Source of the DNA: Janthinobacterium violaceinigrum
Lineage (GTDB): Bacteria; Pseudomonadota; Gammaproteobacteria; Burkholderiales; Burkholderiaceae_D
Reading direction: 5' to 3'
NCBI RefSeq assembly: GCF_009208555.1
Contig: NZ_WFLI01000053.1
Span: 1-33,939, forward strand
DNA: 33,939 bases
This document shows positions 8,532 to 17,195 of this stretch, in pieces (positions within the stretch are counted from its first letter, which is position 1; every line of letters begins with the position of its first letter). Under the pieces are notes generated by a model, which saw only the letters and a program-made list of their open reading frames with translations, did not search any database and had not been told where the DNA came from. The translations under genes and the position numbers were made by a program.

Positions 8532-9242
8532 ATGAAAGTACTGGTGGTTGACGATGATGTCGTGTCGCGCATGGTATTGATGCATTTGATCGACAGCTGC
8601 GGCGTGCACGATATTGTGGAAGCCGAAGATGGCGCGGCGGCGTGGGAGCAGCTCGAAGGCGGCTTGCGCCCATCGCTGTGTTTTTGCGACCTGCGCATGC
8701 CGCGCCTGTCCGGCATGGAGCTGCTGCAGAAAATCCGTTCCGACAGCGCGCTCGACGCCATGCCGCTGGTGCTGGTGTCGTCGGCCAACGACCAGGACAC
8801 GGTGCGCGACGCCGTGCAGGCCGGCGCTGCCGGCTATATCGTCAAGCCATTCCAGCCGGAGCAGGTGCGCCAGCATATCGACGCCTGCTTCGACGTGTCG
8901 GCCTTGCCGGCCGAGGCGCCGCGCGACACGCTGCAGCGGCTGGGCATCGACGGCGAACGTTTGCTGGCCTACCTGACGGGCTTCCAGGGGCAGGTCGGCG
9001 CCGCCGGCGAACAGGTCGACGCCTTGCTGGCGCGCGGCGAACCGGCGCAGGCGCGCCAGCAGCTCGAACGGCTGCACCTCGGTTGCCGCACCCTGGGCCT
9101 GCATGGCGCGGAGGCCGCGATGATGGACCTGCTGCAGGCGTCGGTGCTCGATGGCGAGCAGATACAGGGTGCCCTGGCCGCGCTGGCGCGCAGCGTGGCG
9201 CAACAGGCCCACCTGCTGCGTCAACAGGACGGGATGGACTGA
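8532..9242 (+). CDS. Stand-alone response regulator with Hpt-like C-terminal half
   Basis: A 236-residue protein with a full receiver domain (residues 1-120): the acidic cluster Asp7-Asp9 in LVVDDD, phospho-acceptor Asp53 in CDLRMP, and Lys105 in VKPF. No DNA-binding, GGDEF or other standard output domain follows. The C-terminal half is helical and contains LHLGCRTLGL (His182), which recalls the Hpt motif HxLKGxAxxLG but is two residues shorter and lacks the Lys-Gly pair. I chose ATG 8532, which has GGAGAAAG at 8522-8529 and begins directly at the receiver; the longer frame from 8454 would add an unusual 26-residue extension. It lies 86 bp after the hybrid kinase gene, so it is probably its downstream target or a phosphate sink. 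The Hpt resemblance is inference. Confidence 0.85.
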   Translation: MKVLVVDDDVVSRMVLMHLIDSCGVHDIVEAEDGAAAWEQLEGGLRPSLCFCDLRMPRLSGMELLQKIRSDSALDAMPLVLVSSANDQDTVRDAVQAGAAGYIVKPFQPEQVRQHIDACFDVSALPAEAPRDTLQRLGIDGERLLAYLTGFQGQVGAAGEQVDALLARGEPAQARQQLERLHLGCRTLGLHGAEAAMMDLLQASVLDGEQIQGALAALARSVAQQAHLLRQQDGMD

Positions 9243-9258
9243 ATCTGCCGTTTTCCCC

Positions 9259-9289
9259 TTGCTGGAAAAATACTTTAGGTTTAAAGTAT
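9259..9289 (+). promoter_or_regulatory. Promoter with overlapping inverted repeat for the aminobenzoate operon
   Basis: A possible -35 TTGCTG (9259-9264) and -10 TAAAGT (9282-9287) are 17 bp apart. The inverted repeat ATACTTT (9270-9276), spacer AGGTTT, AAAGTAT (9283-9289) covers the spacer and the -10 box. A 20-bp site with 7-bp arms fits a dimeric MarR-family repressor, and a MarR gene lies in the operon it would control (14134). Binding is inference. Confidence 0.55.
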
Positions 9290-9329
9290 CTGCTTCCGGG
9301 CCCTGTGCACGCGCCCGTCACCAGCCAGG

Positions 9330-10955
9330 ATGAGCATGAGCAGCGACCCTTCGCCTACCACCGCATCTCCCCAGGACGACTTTGCGCGCGCGCACCTGCC
9401 GCCGCGCGAACTGTGGCCGCAGCTGTGCCTTGACTTGCCCGAGCTGCAGTATCCGCCCCGTCTCAATTGCGCCGCCGCGCTGCTCGATGCGGCCGTGGCA
9501 GAAGGTGGCGGCGGACGCACCGCCATCCTTGCCGACGGCCAGCGCTGGACCTACGCGCAACTGGCGCAGCAGGTCGACCGCATCGCCCACGTGCTGCAGG
9601 CCGACCTGCGCCTGATCCCCGGCAACCGCGTGCTGCTGCGCGGCGCGAATACCCCCATGATGGCCGCCTGCCTGCTGGCCGTGCTGAAGGCCGGCTGCAT
9701 CGCCGTGCCCACCATGCCGCTGCTGCGCGCGCGCGAGCTGTCCACCATCGCGGCCAAGGCGGAAGTGAACGCCGTGCTGTGCGCGCAGGGCTTGCGCGCG
9801 GAACTCGACGGCATGTCCGGCTTGCCGCGCATGCTGTGCTTTGGCGCCGAAGGCGCCGAGCTGGAACAGCGCATGGCGGCGCACGCCAGCCCGTTTGCCG
9901 CGCACGACACGGCGGCCGACGACGTGTGCCTGATCAGCTTTACCTCGGGCACGACGGGCGTGCCGAAGGGGACCATGCACATGCACCGCGACCTGCTGGC
10001 CATCTGCGACTGCTTTCCCCGCTCCATGCTGCAGGTGCGCGCCGACGATATCTTCATCGGCACGCCGCCGCTGGCGTTCACCTTCGGCCTGGGCGGTCTG
10101 CTGCTGTTCCCCCTGCGCTTCGGCGCGGCCACCGTGCTGCTGGAAAAACTCACGCCCGATACCCTGCTGCGCGCCATCGCCGCATACCAGGCCACCATCT
10201 GCTTCACGGCGCCGACCTTCTACCGCCAGATGGCGCCCTTGGCGGCCAGTCATGACGTGCGCAGCCTGCGCCTGACCGTGTCGGCGGGCGAGGCGCTGCC
10301 GCTGGCCACGCGCGACGCCTGGCAGGAGGCGACGGGCCTGGCCATGACGGACGGCATCGGCGCCACCGAGATGCTGCACATCTTCATTTCCGCCACGGGC
10401 GAGGGCATACGCCGCGGCGCCATCGGCAAGGCCATTCCCGGCTACCAGGCGTGCATCGTCGACGACGCGGGCGTGGTGCAGCCGCCCGGCGTGACGGGCC
10501 GCCTGGCCGTGAAAGGGCCCACCGGCTGTCGCTACCTGTCCGACCCGCGCCAGCACGAATATGTGCAGAACGGCTGGAACCTGACGGGCGACACCTTCGA
10601 GATGGATGGCGACGGCTATTTCTATTACCGCTCGCGCAGCGACGACATGATCGTCTCGGCCGGCTACAACATCGCCGGCCCGGAAGTGGAGGAGGCGCTG
10701 CTGCGCCATCCGGCCGTGGCCGAATGCGGCGTGGTCGGGCGCGCCGATGCCGGGCGTGGCCAGATCGTCGAGGCGCACGTGGTGCTGAAGGACGGCTTCC
10801 AGGCCGGCGACGTGCTGGCGGCCGAACTGCAGGACTTCGTGCGCCAGCATATCGCCCCGTATAAATATCCGCGCGCCATCCGTTTCCTGCCGGCCTTGCC
10901 CCGCACGGAAACGGGCAAGCTGCAGCGCTTCAAACTTCGCACGGACACCCCATGA
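9330..10955 (+). CDS. abmG: 2-aminobenzoate-CoA ligase (benzoate-CoA ligase family)
   Basis: A 541-residue adenylate-forming acyl-CoA ligase. It activates an aromatic acid, probably anthranilate, with ATP and CoA, giving the thioester used by the next enzyme. Visible motifs are the AMP-binding loop FTSGTTGVPKGTMH, the A8 hinge region LTGDTFEMDGDGYFYYRSRSDDMI, and the C-terminal catalytic-lysine motif PRTETGKLQR. The size fits the benzoate-CoA ligase subgroup. The substrate call rests on the next gene, which is diagnostic for the pathway. ATG 9330 is listed; ATG 9336, two codons later, has better spacing from CAGGA (9326-9330). The end overlaps the next start by 4 bp (ATGA), showing translational coupling. 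Benzoate or salicylate are alternative substrates. Confidence 0.85.
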   Translation: MSMSSDPSPTTASPQDDFARAHLPPRELWPQLCLDLPELQYPPRLNCAAALLDAAVAEGGGGRTAILADGQRWTYAQLAQQVDRIAHVLQADLRLIPGNRVLLRGANTPMMAACLLAVLKAGCIAVPTMPLLRARELSTIAAKAEVNAVLCAQGLRAELDGMSGLPRMLCFGAEGAELEQRMAAHASPFAAHDTAADDVCLISFTSGTTGVPKGTMHMHRDLLAICDCFPRSMLQVRADDIFIGTPPLAFTFGLGGLLLFPLRFGAATVLLEKLTPDTLLRAIAAYQATICFTAPTFYRQMAPLAASHDVRSLRLTVSAGEALPLATRDAWQEATGLAMTDGIGATEMLHIFISATGEGIRRGAIGKAIPGYQACIVDDAGVVQPPGVTGRLAVKGPTGCRYLSDPRQHEYVQNGWNLTGDTFEMDGDGYFYYRSRSDDMIVSAGYNIAGPEVEEALLRHPAVAECGVVGRADAGRGQIVEAHVVLKDGFQAGDVLAAELQDFVRQHIAPYKYPRAIRFLPALPRTETGKLQRFKLRTDTP

Positions 10956-13339
10956 ATATTGTCTGCATCGGCGGCGGTCCCGCCGGCCTGTATTTCAGCC
11001 TGCTCATGAAAAAGCAGAACCCCGGTCACCGCATCACGGTCATCGAACGCAACCGCCCGTATGACACGTTTGGCTGGGGCGTGGTGTTTTCCGACCAGAC
11101 CCTGGGTAACCTGGCCAATGCGGACGAGCCGACGGCGCGCGCCATCCTGCAGGCGTTCAACCACTGGGACGATATCGAGATCCACTTCAAGGGCGAGACC
11201 GTGCGTTCGGGCGGCCACGGCTTTTGCGGCATCGGCCGCAAGCGCCTGCTCAATATCCTGCAGGCGCGCTGCGAGGAACTGGGCGTGCAGCTGGTGTTCG
11301 AGACGGAAGTGCAGGACGACCAGGCCATCGCGCGCCAGTACGGCGCCGACCTGGTGATCGCCAGCGACGGCTTGAACAGCCGCATCCGCACGCGCTATGC
11401 GGCCAGCTACCAGCCCGAGATCGAGCAGCGCCATTGCCGCTTCGTCTGGCTGGGCACGCGCAAGAAATTCGAAGCGTTCACGTTTGCCTTCCGCCAGACG
11501 CCACACGGCTGGTTCCAGGCGCACATCTACCAGTATGACGGCGACACGTCGACCTTCATCGTCGAGACGCCCGAACACGTGTGGCGCGCGGCGGGGCTCG
11601 ACAGCATGAGCCAGGTAGAGGGCATCGCCTTTTGCGAAGCGCTGTTTGCGGGGGAACTCGATGGTCACTCTTTGCTGAGCAATTCGCCGCACTTGCGCGG
11701 CTCGGCCCAGTGGATCACCTTCCCCCGCATCGTCTGCCGGCAATGGGTGCATGTACAGGACGGCGTGCCCGTCGTGCTGATGGGCGACGCGGCCCACACG
11801 GCCCATTACTCCATCGGCTCCGGCACCAAGCTGGCGCTGGAAGACGCGATCGAGCTGGCGCGCTGCTTCGGCCAGCACGCCGATAGCGCTGCCGGCACGG
11901 ATGCGGCGCTGGCCGCCTACCAGCAGCTGCGCGCCGTCGAAGTGCTCAAGATCCAGAGCGCGGCGCGCAATTCCATGGAATGGTTTGAAAACGTCGAGCG
12001 CTACAGCGCCATGGAGGCGCCGCAGTTCGCCTATTCCATGCTCACGCGCAGCCAGCGCATCTCGCATGAAAACCTGCGCCTGCGCGATCCCGCGTACGTG
12101 GCCGGTTATGAGCGGTGGCTGGCGCGGCGCGCGGGCGAACAGGCCGGCGTGGCGATGCCGGACGAGGCCCTGCCGCCCATGCTCACGCCCTTCCGGCTGC
12201 GCGGCGTGCTGCTGAAAAACCGCATCGCCGTCTCGCCGATGGCGCAGTACAGCGCCGTCGATGGCGTGGCGGGCGACTATCACCTGATGCACCTGGGGGC
12301 GCGCGCCATGGGTGGTGCGGGCCTCGTGTTTGCCGAGATGACGTGCGTCTCGGCCGACGCGCGCATCACGCCCGCCTGTCCCGGCATGTACAGCGAAGCG
12401 CACACGCAGGCGTGGCGGCGCATCGTCGATTTCGTGCATGCCGGCAGCGATGCGAAGATCGCCCTGCAGCTGGGCCACGCGGGGCCGAAAGGCTCGACGC
12501 GCCCCATGTGGGACGGCATCGACCTGCCCCTGAAGGAGGGCAACTGGCCGCTGCTGGCCGCGTCCAGCCAGCAGTACCTGGCCGGCGTGTCGCAGGTGGC
12601 GCGCGCGGCCACGGAAAGCGACCTGGCGCGCATCGAGCAGGACTTCGTGCGCGCCACCCTGGCGGCGGCCGTCGCCGGTTTCGACTGGCTGGAACTGCAC
12701 TGCGCGCATGGTTATCTGCTGTCGAGTTTTATCTCGCCGCTGACCAACCGCCGCACGGACGACTATGGCGGCAGCCTGGAAAACCGCTGCCGCTATCCCC
12801 TGCGCGTGTTCCGCGCCATGCGCGCCGCCTGGCCGCAGGATAAACCCATGAGCGTGCGCATCTCGGCCCACGACTGGGTCGAAGGCGGCATCACGCCCGA
12901 CGACGCGGTCGTCATCGCGCGGCTGTTCAAGCAGGCCGGCGCCGACCTGATCGACTGTTCCTCGGGCCAGGTCAGCAAGCTCGAACAGCCCGTGTACGGA
13001 CGCATGTTCCAGGCGCCGTTCGCCGACCGCGTGCGCAACGAGGCGGGCATCGCCAGCATGGCCGTCGGGTCCATCTTCGAAGCGGACCACGCCAACAGCA
13101 TCATCGCCGCCGGCCGCGCCGACCTGTGCGCCGTGGGCCGCCCGCACCTGGCCAACCCGGCCTGGACCCTGACGGAGACGGCGCGCATCGGCTACAGTGG
13201 CGCCGCTTCAAGCTGGCCAAAACAGTACCGGCCGGGCCAGCAGCAGCTGGAACGCAATCTGCAGCGCGAGCGCCAGCTGGCTGCCGCCAACACGGGACTG
13301 ACCCCGCAACAGGTAGCCGCGCGGCTGCTGGAAGGATGA
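10952..13339 (+). CDS. abmA: 2-aminobenzoyl-CoA monooxygenase/reductase (bifunctional FAD/FMN enzyme)
   Basis: A 795-residue natural fusion. The N-terminal half (about 1-400) is a class A FAD monooxygenase: the dinucleotide motif CIGGGPAGLY begins at residue 5 and the second FAD motif GDAAH includes Asp279. The C-terminal half (from about 410) is an Old Yellow Enzyme-type FMN domain, starting at LTPFRLRGVLLKNRIAVSPM and including LGHAGPKGSTR, HCAHGYLL and NRRTDDYGGSLENR. This arrangement is the hallmark of 2-aminobenzoyl-CoA monooxygenase/reductase of Azoarcus evansii, which hydroxylates and then reduces the ring to 2-amino-5-oxocyclohex-1-ene-carboxyl-CoA without oxygenolytic ring cleavage. 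Databases also name this fold salicylyl-CoA 5-hydroxylase, which remains an alternative. It overlaps the ligase by 4 bp and is followed one base later by the SDR. Confidence 0.88.
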   Translation: MNIVCIGGGPAGLYFSLLMKKQNPGHRITVIERNRPYDTFGWGVVFSDQTLGNLANADEPTARAILQAFNHWDDIEIHFKGETVRSGGHGFCGIGRKRLLNILQARCEELGVQLVFETEVQDDQAIARQYGADLVIASDGLNSRIRTRYAASYQPEIEQRHCRFVWLGTRKKFEAFTFAFRQTPHGWFQAHIYQYDGDTSTFIVETPEHVWRAAGLDSMSQVEGIAFCEALFAGELDGHSLLSNSPHLRGSAQWITFPRIVCRQWVHVQDGVPVVLMGDAAHTAHYSIGSGTKLALEDAIELARCFGQHADSAAGTDAALAAYQQLRAVEVLKIQSAARNSMEWFENVERYSAMEAPQFAYSMLTRSQRISHENLRLRDPAYVAGYERWLARRAGEQAGVAMPDEALPPMLTPFRLRGVLLKNRIAVSPMAQYSAVDGVAGDYHLMHLGARAMGGAGLVFAEMTCVSADARITPACPGMYSEAHTQAWRRIVDFVHAGSDAKIALQLGHAGPKGSTRPMWDGIDLPLKEGNWPLLAASSQQYLAGVSQVARAATESDLARIEQDFVRATLAAAVAGFDWLELHCAHGYLLSSFISPLTNRRTDDYGGSLENRCRYPLRVFRAMRAAWPQDKPMSVRISAHDWVEGGITPDDAVVIARLFKQAGADLIDCSSGQVSKLEQPVYGRMFQAPFADRVRNEAGIASMAVGSIFEADHANSIIAAGRADLCAVGRPHLANPAWTLTETARIGYSGAASSWPKQYRPGQQQLERNLQRERQLAAANTGLTPQQVAARLLEG

Positions 13340-13340
13340 C

Positions 13341-14129
13341 ATGAAAACGCAGGTATTGACTGACAGGCATGCGCTGGTGACGGGCGCCGGCAGCGGCATC
13401 GGTCTCGCTTGCGCGGGCGCCTTGCTGGACGCGGGCGCCCGGGTCACCCTGGCCGGGCGCGACGGCGCGCGGCTGGCGCGCGCGCGCATGCAGCTGGAAG
13501 AGGAGGGTCACGCGGGCCGGGTGGCCATCTGCGTGCTCGACGTGGCCGTGGAAGCGTCCGTGCAGGCTGGTTTCGCACAGGCGGCCGCGCACTTCGGCCG
13601 CATCGACATATTGATCAATAACGCGGGCCAGGCGCATGCGGCGCCGTTCGGCAAGACGGATGCGGCCATCTGGCAGCAGATGCTGACCGTGAACCTGACG
13701 GGCGTGTTCCACTGCTGCCAGGCCGCCATGCCGGCCATGCTGGAATCGGGCTGGGGGCGCATCGTCAACGTGGCGTCGACGGCGGGCCTGAAAGGCTATC
13801 GCTACGTCAGCGCCTATGTCGCCGCCAAGCACGGCGTGATCGGCCTGACGCGCGCGCTGGCGCTGGAAGTGGCGCCGCGCGGCATCACCGTCAACGCCGT
13901 CTGCCCCGGCTACACGGAAACGGAGATGGTGGCGCAGGCCGTGCAGAACATCGTGCGCAAGACGGGGCGGGGCGAAGACGCGGCCCGCGCGGAACTGGCC
14001 GCGGCCAATCCGCAGCAGCGGCTGGTGCAGCCGCGGGAAGTGGCCGATGCGGTGGCCTGGCTATGCCTGCCCGCATCGGCCGCCATGAATGGACAATCGA
14101 TCGCCGTCGCCGGCGGCGAAGTAATGTAA
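13341..14129 (+). CDS. SDR-family 3-hydroxyacyl-CoA dehydrogenase of the aminobenzoate operon
   Basis: A 262-residue short-chain dehydrogenase. The cofactor motif TGAGSGIG follows the start closely, NNAG is intact, and the catalytic Tyr159 and Lys163 lie in YVAAKHG; the Ser is in VNVASTAG. The C-terminus (NAVCPGYTETEMV and NGQSIAVAGGEVM) is typical of beta-oxidation or poly-hydroxyalkanoate-type SDRs. GAAGG (13331-13335) sets the start, one base after the abmA stop. In this operon it would oxidise an alicyclic 3-hydroxyacyl-CoA after hydration of the ring. That step is inference from gene order; the fold is certain. Confidence 0.85.
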   Translation: MKTQVLTDRHALVTGAGSGIGLACAGALLDAGARVTLAGRDGARLARARMQLEEEGHAGRVAICVLDVAVEASVQAGFAQAAAHFGRIDILINNAGQAHAAPFGKTDAAIWQQMLTVNLTGVFHCCQAAMPAMLESGWGRIVNVASTAGLKGYRYVSAYVAAKHGVIGLTRALALEVAPRGITVNAVCPGYTETEMVAQAVQNIVRKTGRGEDAARAELAAANPQQRLVQPREVADAVAWLCLPASAAMNGQSIAVAGGEVM

Positions 14130-14133
14130 CTGA

Positions 14134-14655
14134 ATGAAGATCATGGATAAAGACAGCGCTGACGCGCAAGAACAACCGGTGCTGGACCTGTCCAGCCGCC
14201 TGACGCAGGATCACCACCAGTCGCTCAAGCTGTGGCTGCGCATGCTCTCGTGCACGGTAAAAATCGAAAACGAGGTGCGCACGCGTTTGCGCGCCACCTT
14301 CGGCATCACCTTGCCCCGCTTCGACCTGATGGCGCAGCTCGAGCGCTTTCCCGATGGCTTGCGCATGGGCGAACTGTCCAAGCGCATGATGGTCACGGGC
14401 GGCAATATCACGGGCATCACCGACCAGCTGGAGCAGGAAAAACTGGTGGTGCGCGTGGTCGACCCGAAGGACCGCCGCTCGTACAGCGTCAAGCTGACCC
14501 CGGCGGGCCGGCGCGCGTTCGACGAGATGGCCAGGGTGCACGAAGGCTGGATCGCCGAACTGCTGCAGGGCGTCACGCCGGACGACAAAACCCAGTTGAT
14601 CGACCTGCTGTCGCACATGAAACAGCAGCTCAATGACACCCCCTTGAAGGATTGA
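14134..14655 (+). CDS. MarR-family transcriptional regulator
   Basis: A 173-residue winged-helix regulator of the MarR family. The core LTLPRFDLMAQL-like segment is followed by MGELSKRMMVTGGNITGITDQLEQ (recognition helix region) and the wing VDPKDRRSYSVKLTPAG, the signature DxRDxR-type loop of MarR proteins. It sits inside the catabolic operon, 4 bp after the SDR, so it probably autoregulates the operon by binding the inverted repeat at 9270-9289, with a CoA-thioester as the likely inducer, as known for several aromatic-CoA MarR repressors. That link is inference. The start may be ATG 14134 or ATG 14143. It ends 2 bp before the next start codon. Confidence 0.9.
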   Translation: MKIMDKDSADAQEQPVLDLSSRLTQDHHQSLKLWLRMLSCTVKIENEVRTRLRATFGITLPRFDLMAQLERFPDGLRMGELSKRMMVTGGNITGITDQLEQEKLVVRVVDPKDRRSYSVKLTPAGRRAFDEMARVHEGWIAELLQGVTPDDKTQLIDLLSHMKQQLNDTPLKD

Positions 14656-14657
14656 CC

Positions 14658-15512
<855 letters not shown>

Positions 15513-15516
15513 GAAG

Positions 15517-16677
15517 ATGAACACGACACGCGACACCACTTACCTGGACTGGCCGTTCTTCGAAGCGCGCCATGCCGAACTCGAACGGGCGCTCGACGCC
15601 TGGGCCGCGCAGCACCTGCAGGAAGCCCATGGCGCCGACGTCGATGACGCCTGCCGCACGCTGGTGGCGCAGCTGGGGCAGGGCGGCTGGCTCGCGCATG
15701 CCACGGGCATCGATGGCCAGATCGACACGCGCGCCATTTGCCTGATGCGCGAAACCCTGGCGCGCCACAATGGCCTGGCCGATTTTGCGTTTGCCATGCA
15801 GGGCCTGGGATCGGGCGCCATCGGCCTGTTCGGCAGTGTGCAGAACAAGGCGCGCTACCTGCCCGACGTGGCCAGCGGCAAGCGCATCGCCGCGTTTGCC
15901 CTGTCCGAGCCGCAGGCCGGGTCGGACGTGGCGGCCATGGCGTGCGCGGCCCGGCGCGACGGTGACGAGTATGTGCTCGATGGCGAAAAGACGTGGATCT
16001 CGAACGGCGGCATCGCCGACTTCTACGTGGTGTTTGCCCGCACGGGCGAGGCGCCCGGCGCGCGCGGCATCAGCGCCTTCATCGTCGACGCCGACAATCC
16101 CGGACTGGAAATCGCCGAGCGCATCGCCGTCATCGCGCCGCATCCGCTGGCGCGCCTGCGCTTCAAGCACTGCCGCGTGCCCGTGTCGCAGCGCCTGGGC
16201 GAGGCGGGGCAGGGCTTCAAGGTGGCGATGGCGACGCTGGACGTGTTCCGTACGTCGGTGGCCGCCGCCGCGCTGGGCTTTGCGCGGCGCGCCTTCGACG
16301 AGGCGCTGCGCCACGCGACAAAGCGCCAGATGTTCGGCCAGACCCTGGCGGACTTCCAGCTGACGCAGGCAAAATTGGCGCAGATGGCCACCGGCATCGA
16401 TGCGTGCGCCTTGCTGACCTACCGCGCCGCCTGGCAGCGCGACCAGGGCCGCAAGGTGACGAAGGAGGCGGCCATGGCCAAGCTGACGGCCACGGAAACG
16501 GCGCAGCAGGTGATCGACGCGGCCGTGCAGATGTTCGGCGGCATGGGCGTGGTCAGCGACCACCCCGTCGAGCGCCTGTACCGCGAAATCCGCGCCCTGC
16601 GCATCTATGAAGGCGCCAGCGAGGTACAGCAACTGATCATCGCGCGCGAATTGCTGCGCGAGGCGGCGGACGCATGA
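15517..16677 (+). CDS. Acyl-CoA dehydrogenase
   Basis: A 386-residue FAD-dependent acyl-CoA dehydrogenase with the three standard domains: helical N-terminal, beta middle (ALSEPQAGSDVAAM, then EKTWISNGGIADFYVVFART) and helical C-terminal. The catalytic base is Glu365 in IYEGASEVQQ, the position used by short- and medium-chain enzymes. FGGMGVVSDHPVERLYRE is the usual FAD and dimer signature. It would desaturate an acyl-CoA intermediate after or before ring opening in the aminobenzoate pathway and pass electrons to ETF. The gene starts 4 bp after the crotonase gene and its end overlaps an in-frame ATG of the next ORF. Substrate is unknown; family is secure. Confidence 0.9.
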   Translation: MNTTRDTTYLDWPFFEARHAELERALDAWAAQHLQEAHGADVDDACRTLVAQLGQGGWLAHATGIDGQIDTRAICLMRETLARHNGLADFAFAMQGLGSGAIGLFGSVQNKARYLPDVASGKRIAAFALSEPQAGSDVAAMACAARRDGDEYVLDGEKTWISNGGIADFYVVFARTGEAPGARGISAFIVDADNPGLEIAERIAVIAPHPLARLRFKHCRVPVSQRLGEAGQGFKVAMATLDVFRTSVAAAALGFARRAFDEALRHATKRQMFGQTLADFQLTQAKLAQMATGIDACALLTYRAAWQRDQGRKVTKEAAMAKLTATETAQQVIDAAVQMFGGMGVVSDHPVERLYREIRALRIYEGASEVQQLIIARELLREAADA

Positions 16678-16694
16678 ACAACGAGGAGAAGACG

Positions 16695-17087
16695 ATGCAG
16701 GTGCTGCAACCACCGGGATGGGCGAGGCCGCGCGGCTATGCGAACGGCGTGGCCGCCAGCGGGCGGACGGTCTATGTCAGCGGCATGATAGGCTGGGATG
16801 CGCAGGGCCAGTTCCATACGGACGATTTCGCGGGGCAGGTGCGCCAGGCGCTGCAGAACATCGTCGCCGTGCTGGCCGAGGCGGGCGCCTTGCCCGAGCA
16901 TATCGTGCGCATGAACTGGTATGTGCTCGACAAGAAGGAATATGTGGCGGCGTACCCGCAAATCGGCGTGGCGTACCGTGAACTGATCGGCAAGCATTTC
17001 CCCGCCATGACGGCCGTGCAGGTAGCGGGCCTGATCGAGGACCGCGCCAGGGTGGAAATCGAGGTGACGGCCGTGCTGCCGCCGTGA
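16695..17087 (+). CDS. RidA/YjgF-family protein without the catalytic Arg
   Basis: A 130-residue protein of the RidA (YjgF/YER057c/UK114) fold. The core ANGVAASGRTVYVSGMIGWD, LAEAGALPEHIVRMNWYV and AVQVAGLIEDRARVEIEVTAVLP is typical. The Arg of the imine-deaminase site (R105 of RidA, usually PARS) is Met105 here (PAMT), so this is one of the other Rid subfamilies and may not be a general 2-aminoacrylate deaminase. Being last in the operon, it may act on the enamine or imine formed when aminobenzoyl-CoA is dearomatised; this is inference. I chose ATG 16695 because GGAGAAG (16685-16691) precedes it; ATG 16674 overlaps the dehydrogenase stop but has no such site. Confidence 0.85.
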   Translation: MQVLQPPGWARPRGYANGVAASGRTVYVSGMIGWDAQGQFHTDDFAGQVRQALQNIVAVLAEAGALPEHIVRMNWYVLDKKEYVAAYPQIGVAYRELIGKHFPAMTAVQVAGLIEDRARVEIEVTAVLPP

Positions 17088-17105
17088 AGTAATTGTGTTA
17101 ACAGC

Positions 17106-17180
17106 ATTTCAATTGAAATAAATTAATGCAATTAATGCATTACCTTGTGCTATATTGATATGCCGAAATTTTGCGGCATA
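17106..17180 (+). promoter_or_regulatory. Promoter region of the PEP-CTERM gene with palindromes, tandem repeat and 5'-UTR hairpin
   Basis: This AT-rich stretch holds a perfect 14-bp palindrome ATTTCAATTGAAAT (17106-17119), a tandem repeat of ATTAATGCA (17122-17130 and 17131-17139) whose second copy runs into the palindrome TAATGCATTA (17133-17142), and a -10-like TATATT at 17151-17156. After it, TATGCCG (17159-17165) and CGGCATA (17174-17180) form a 7-bp hairpin just upstream of the Shine-Dalgarno. No sigma-54 element was seen. The repeats suggest an activator or repressor acting on the PEP-CTERM gene. Confidence 0.5.
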
Positions 17181-17195
17181 CACACAGGGGGAGCG

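Noticed and set aside
4255..8673. A 1472-residue open frame on the minus strand, opposite the hybrid kinase gene
   Set aside because: It is rich in His, Arg, Ala and Gln without any domain and mirrors the codon bias of the real kinase gene on the other strand. Similar minus-strand shadows at 323-2962, 10664-13147 and 23712-26264 were rejected for the same reason.
17088..17195. A sigma-54 promoter for the PEP-CTERM gene, as reported for some PEP-CTERM genes
   Set aside because: No GG-N10-GC element with the flanking consensus was found here, nor before epsD or the MBOAT gene.
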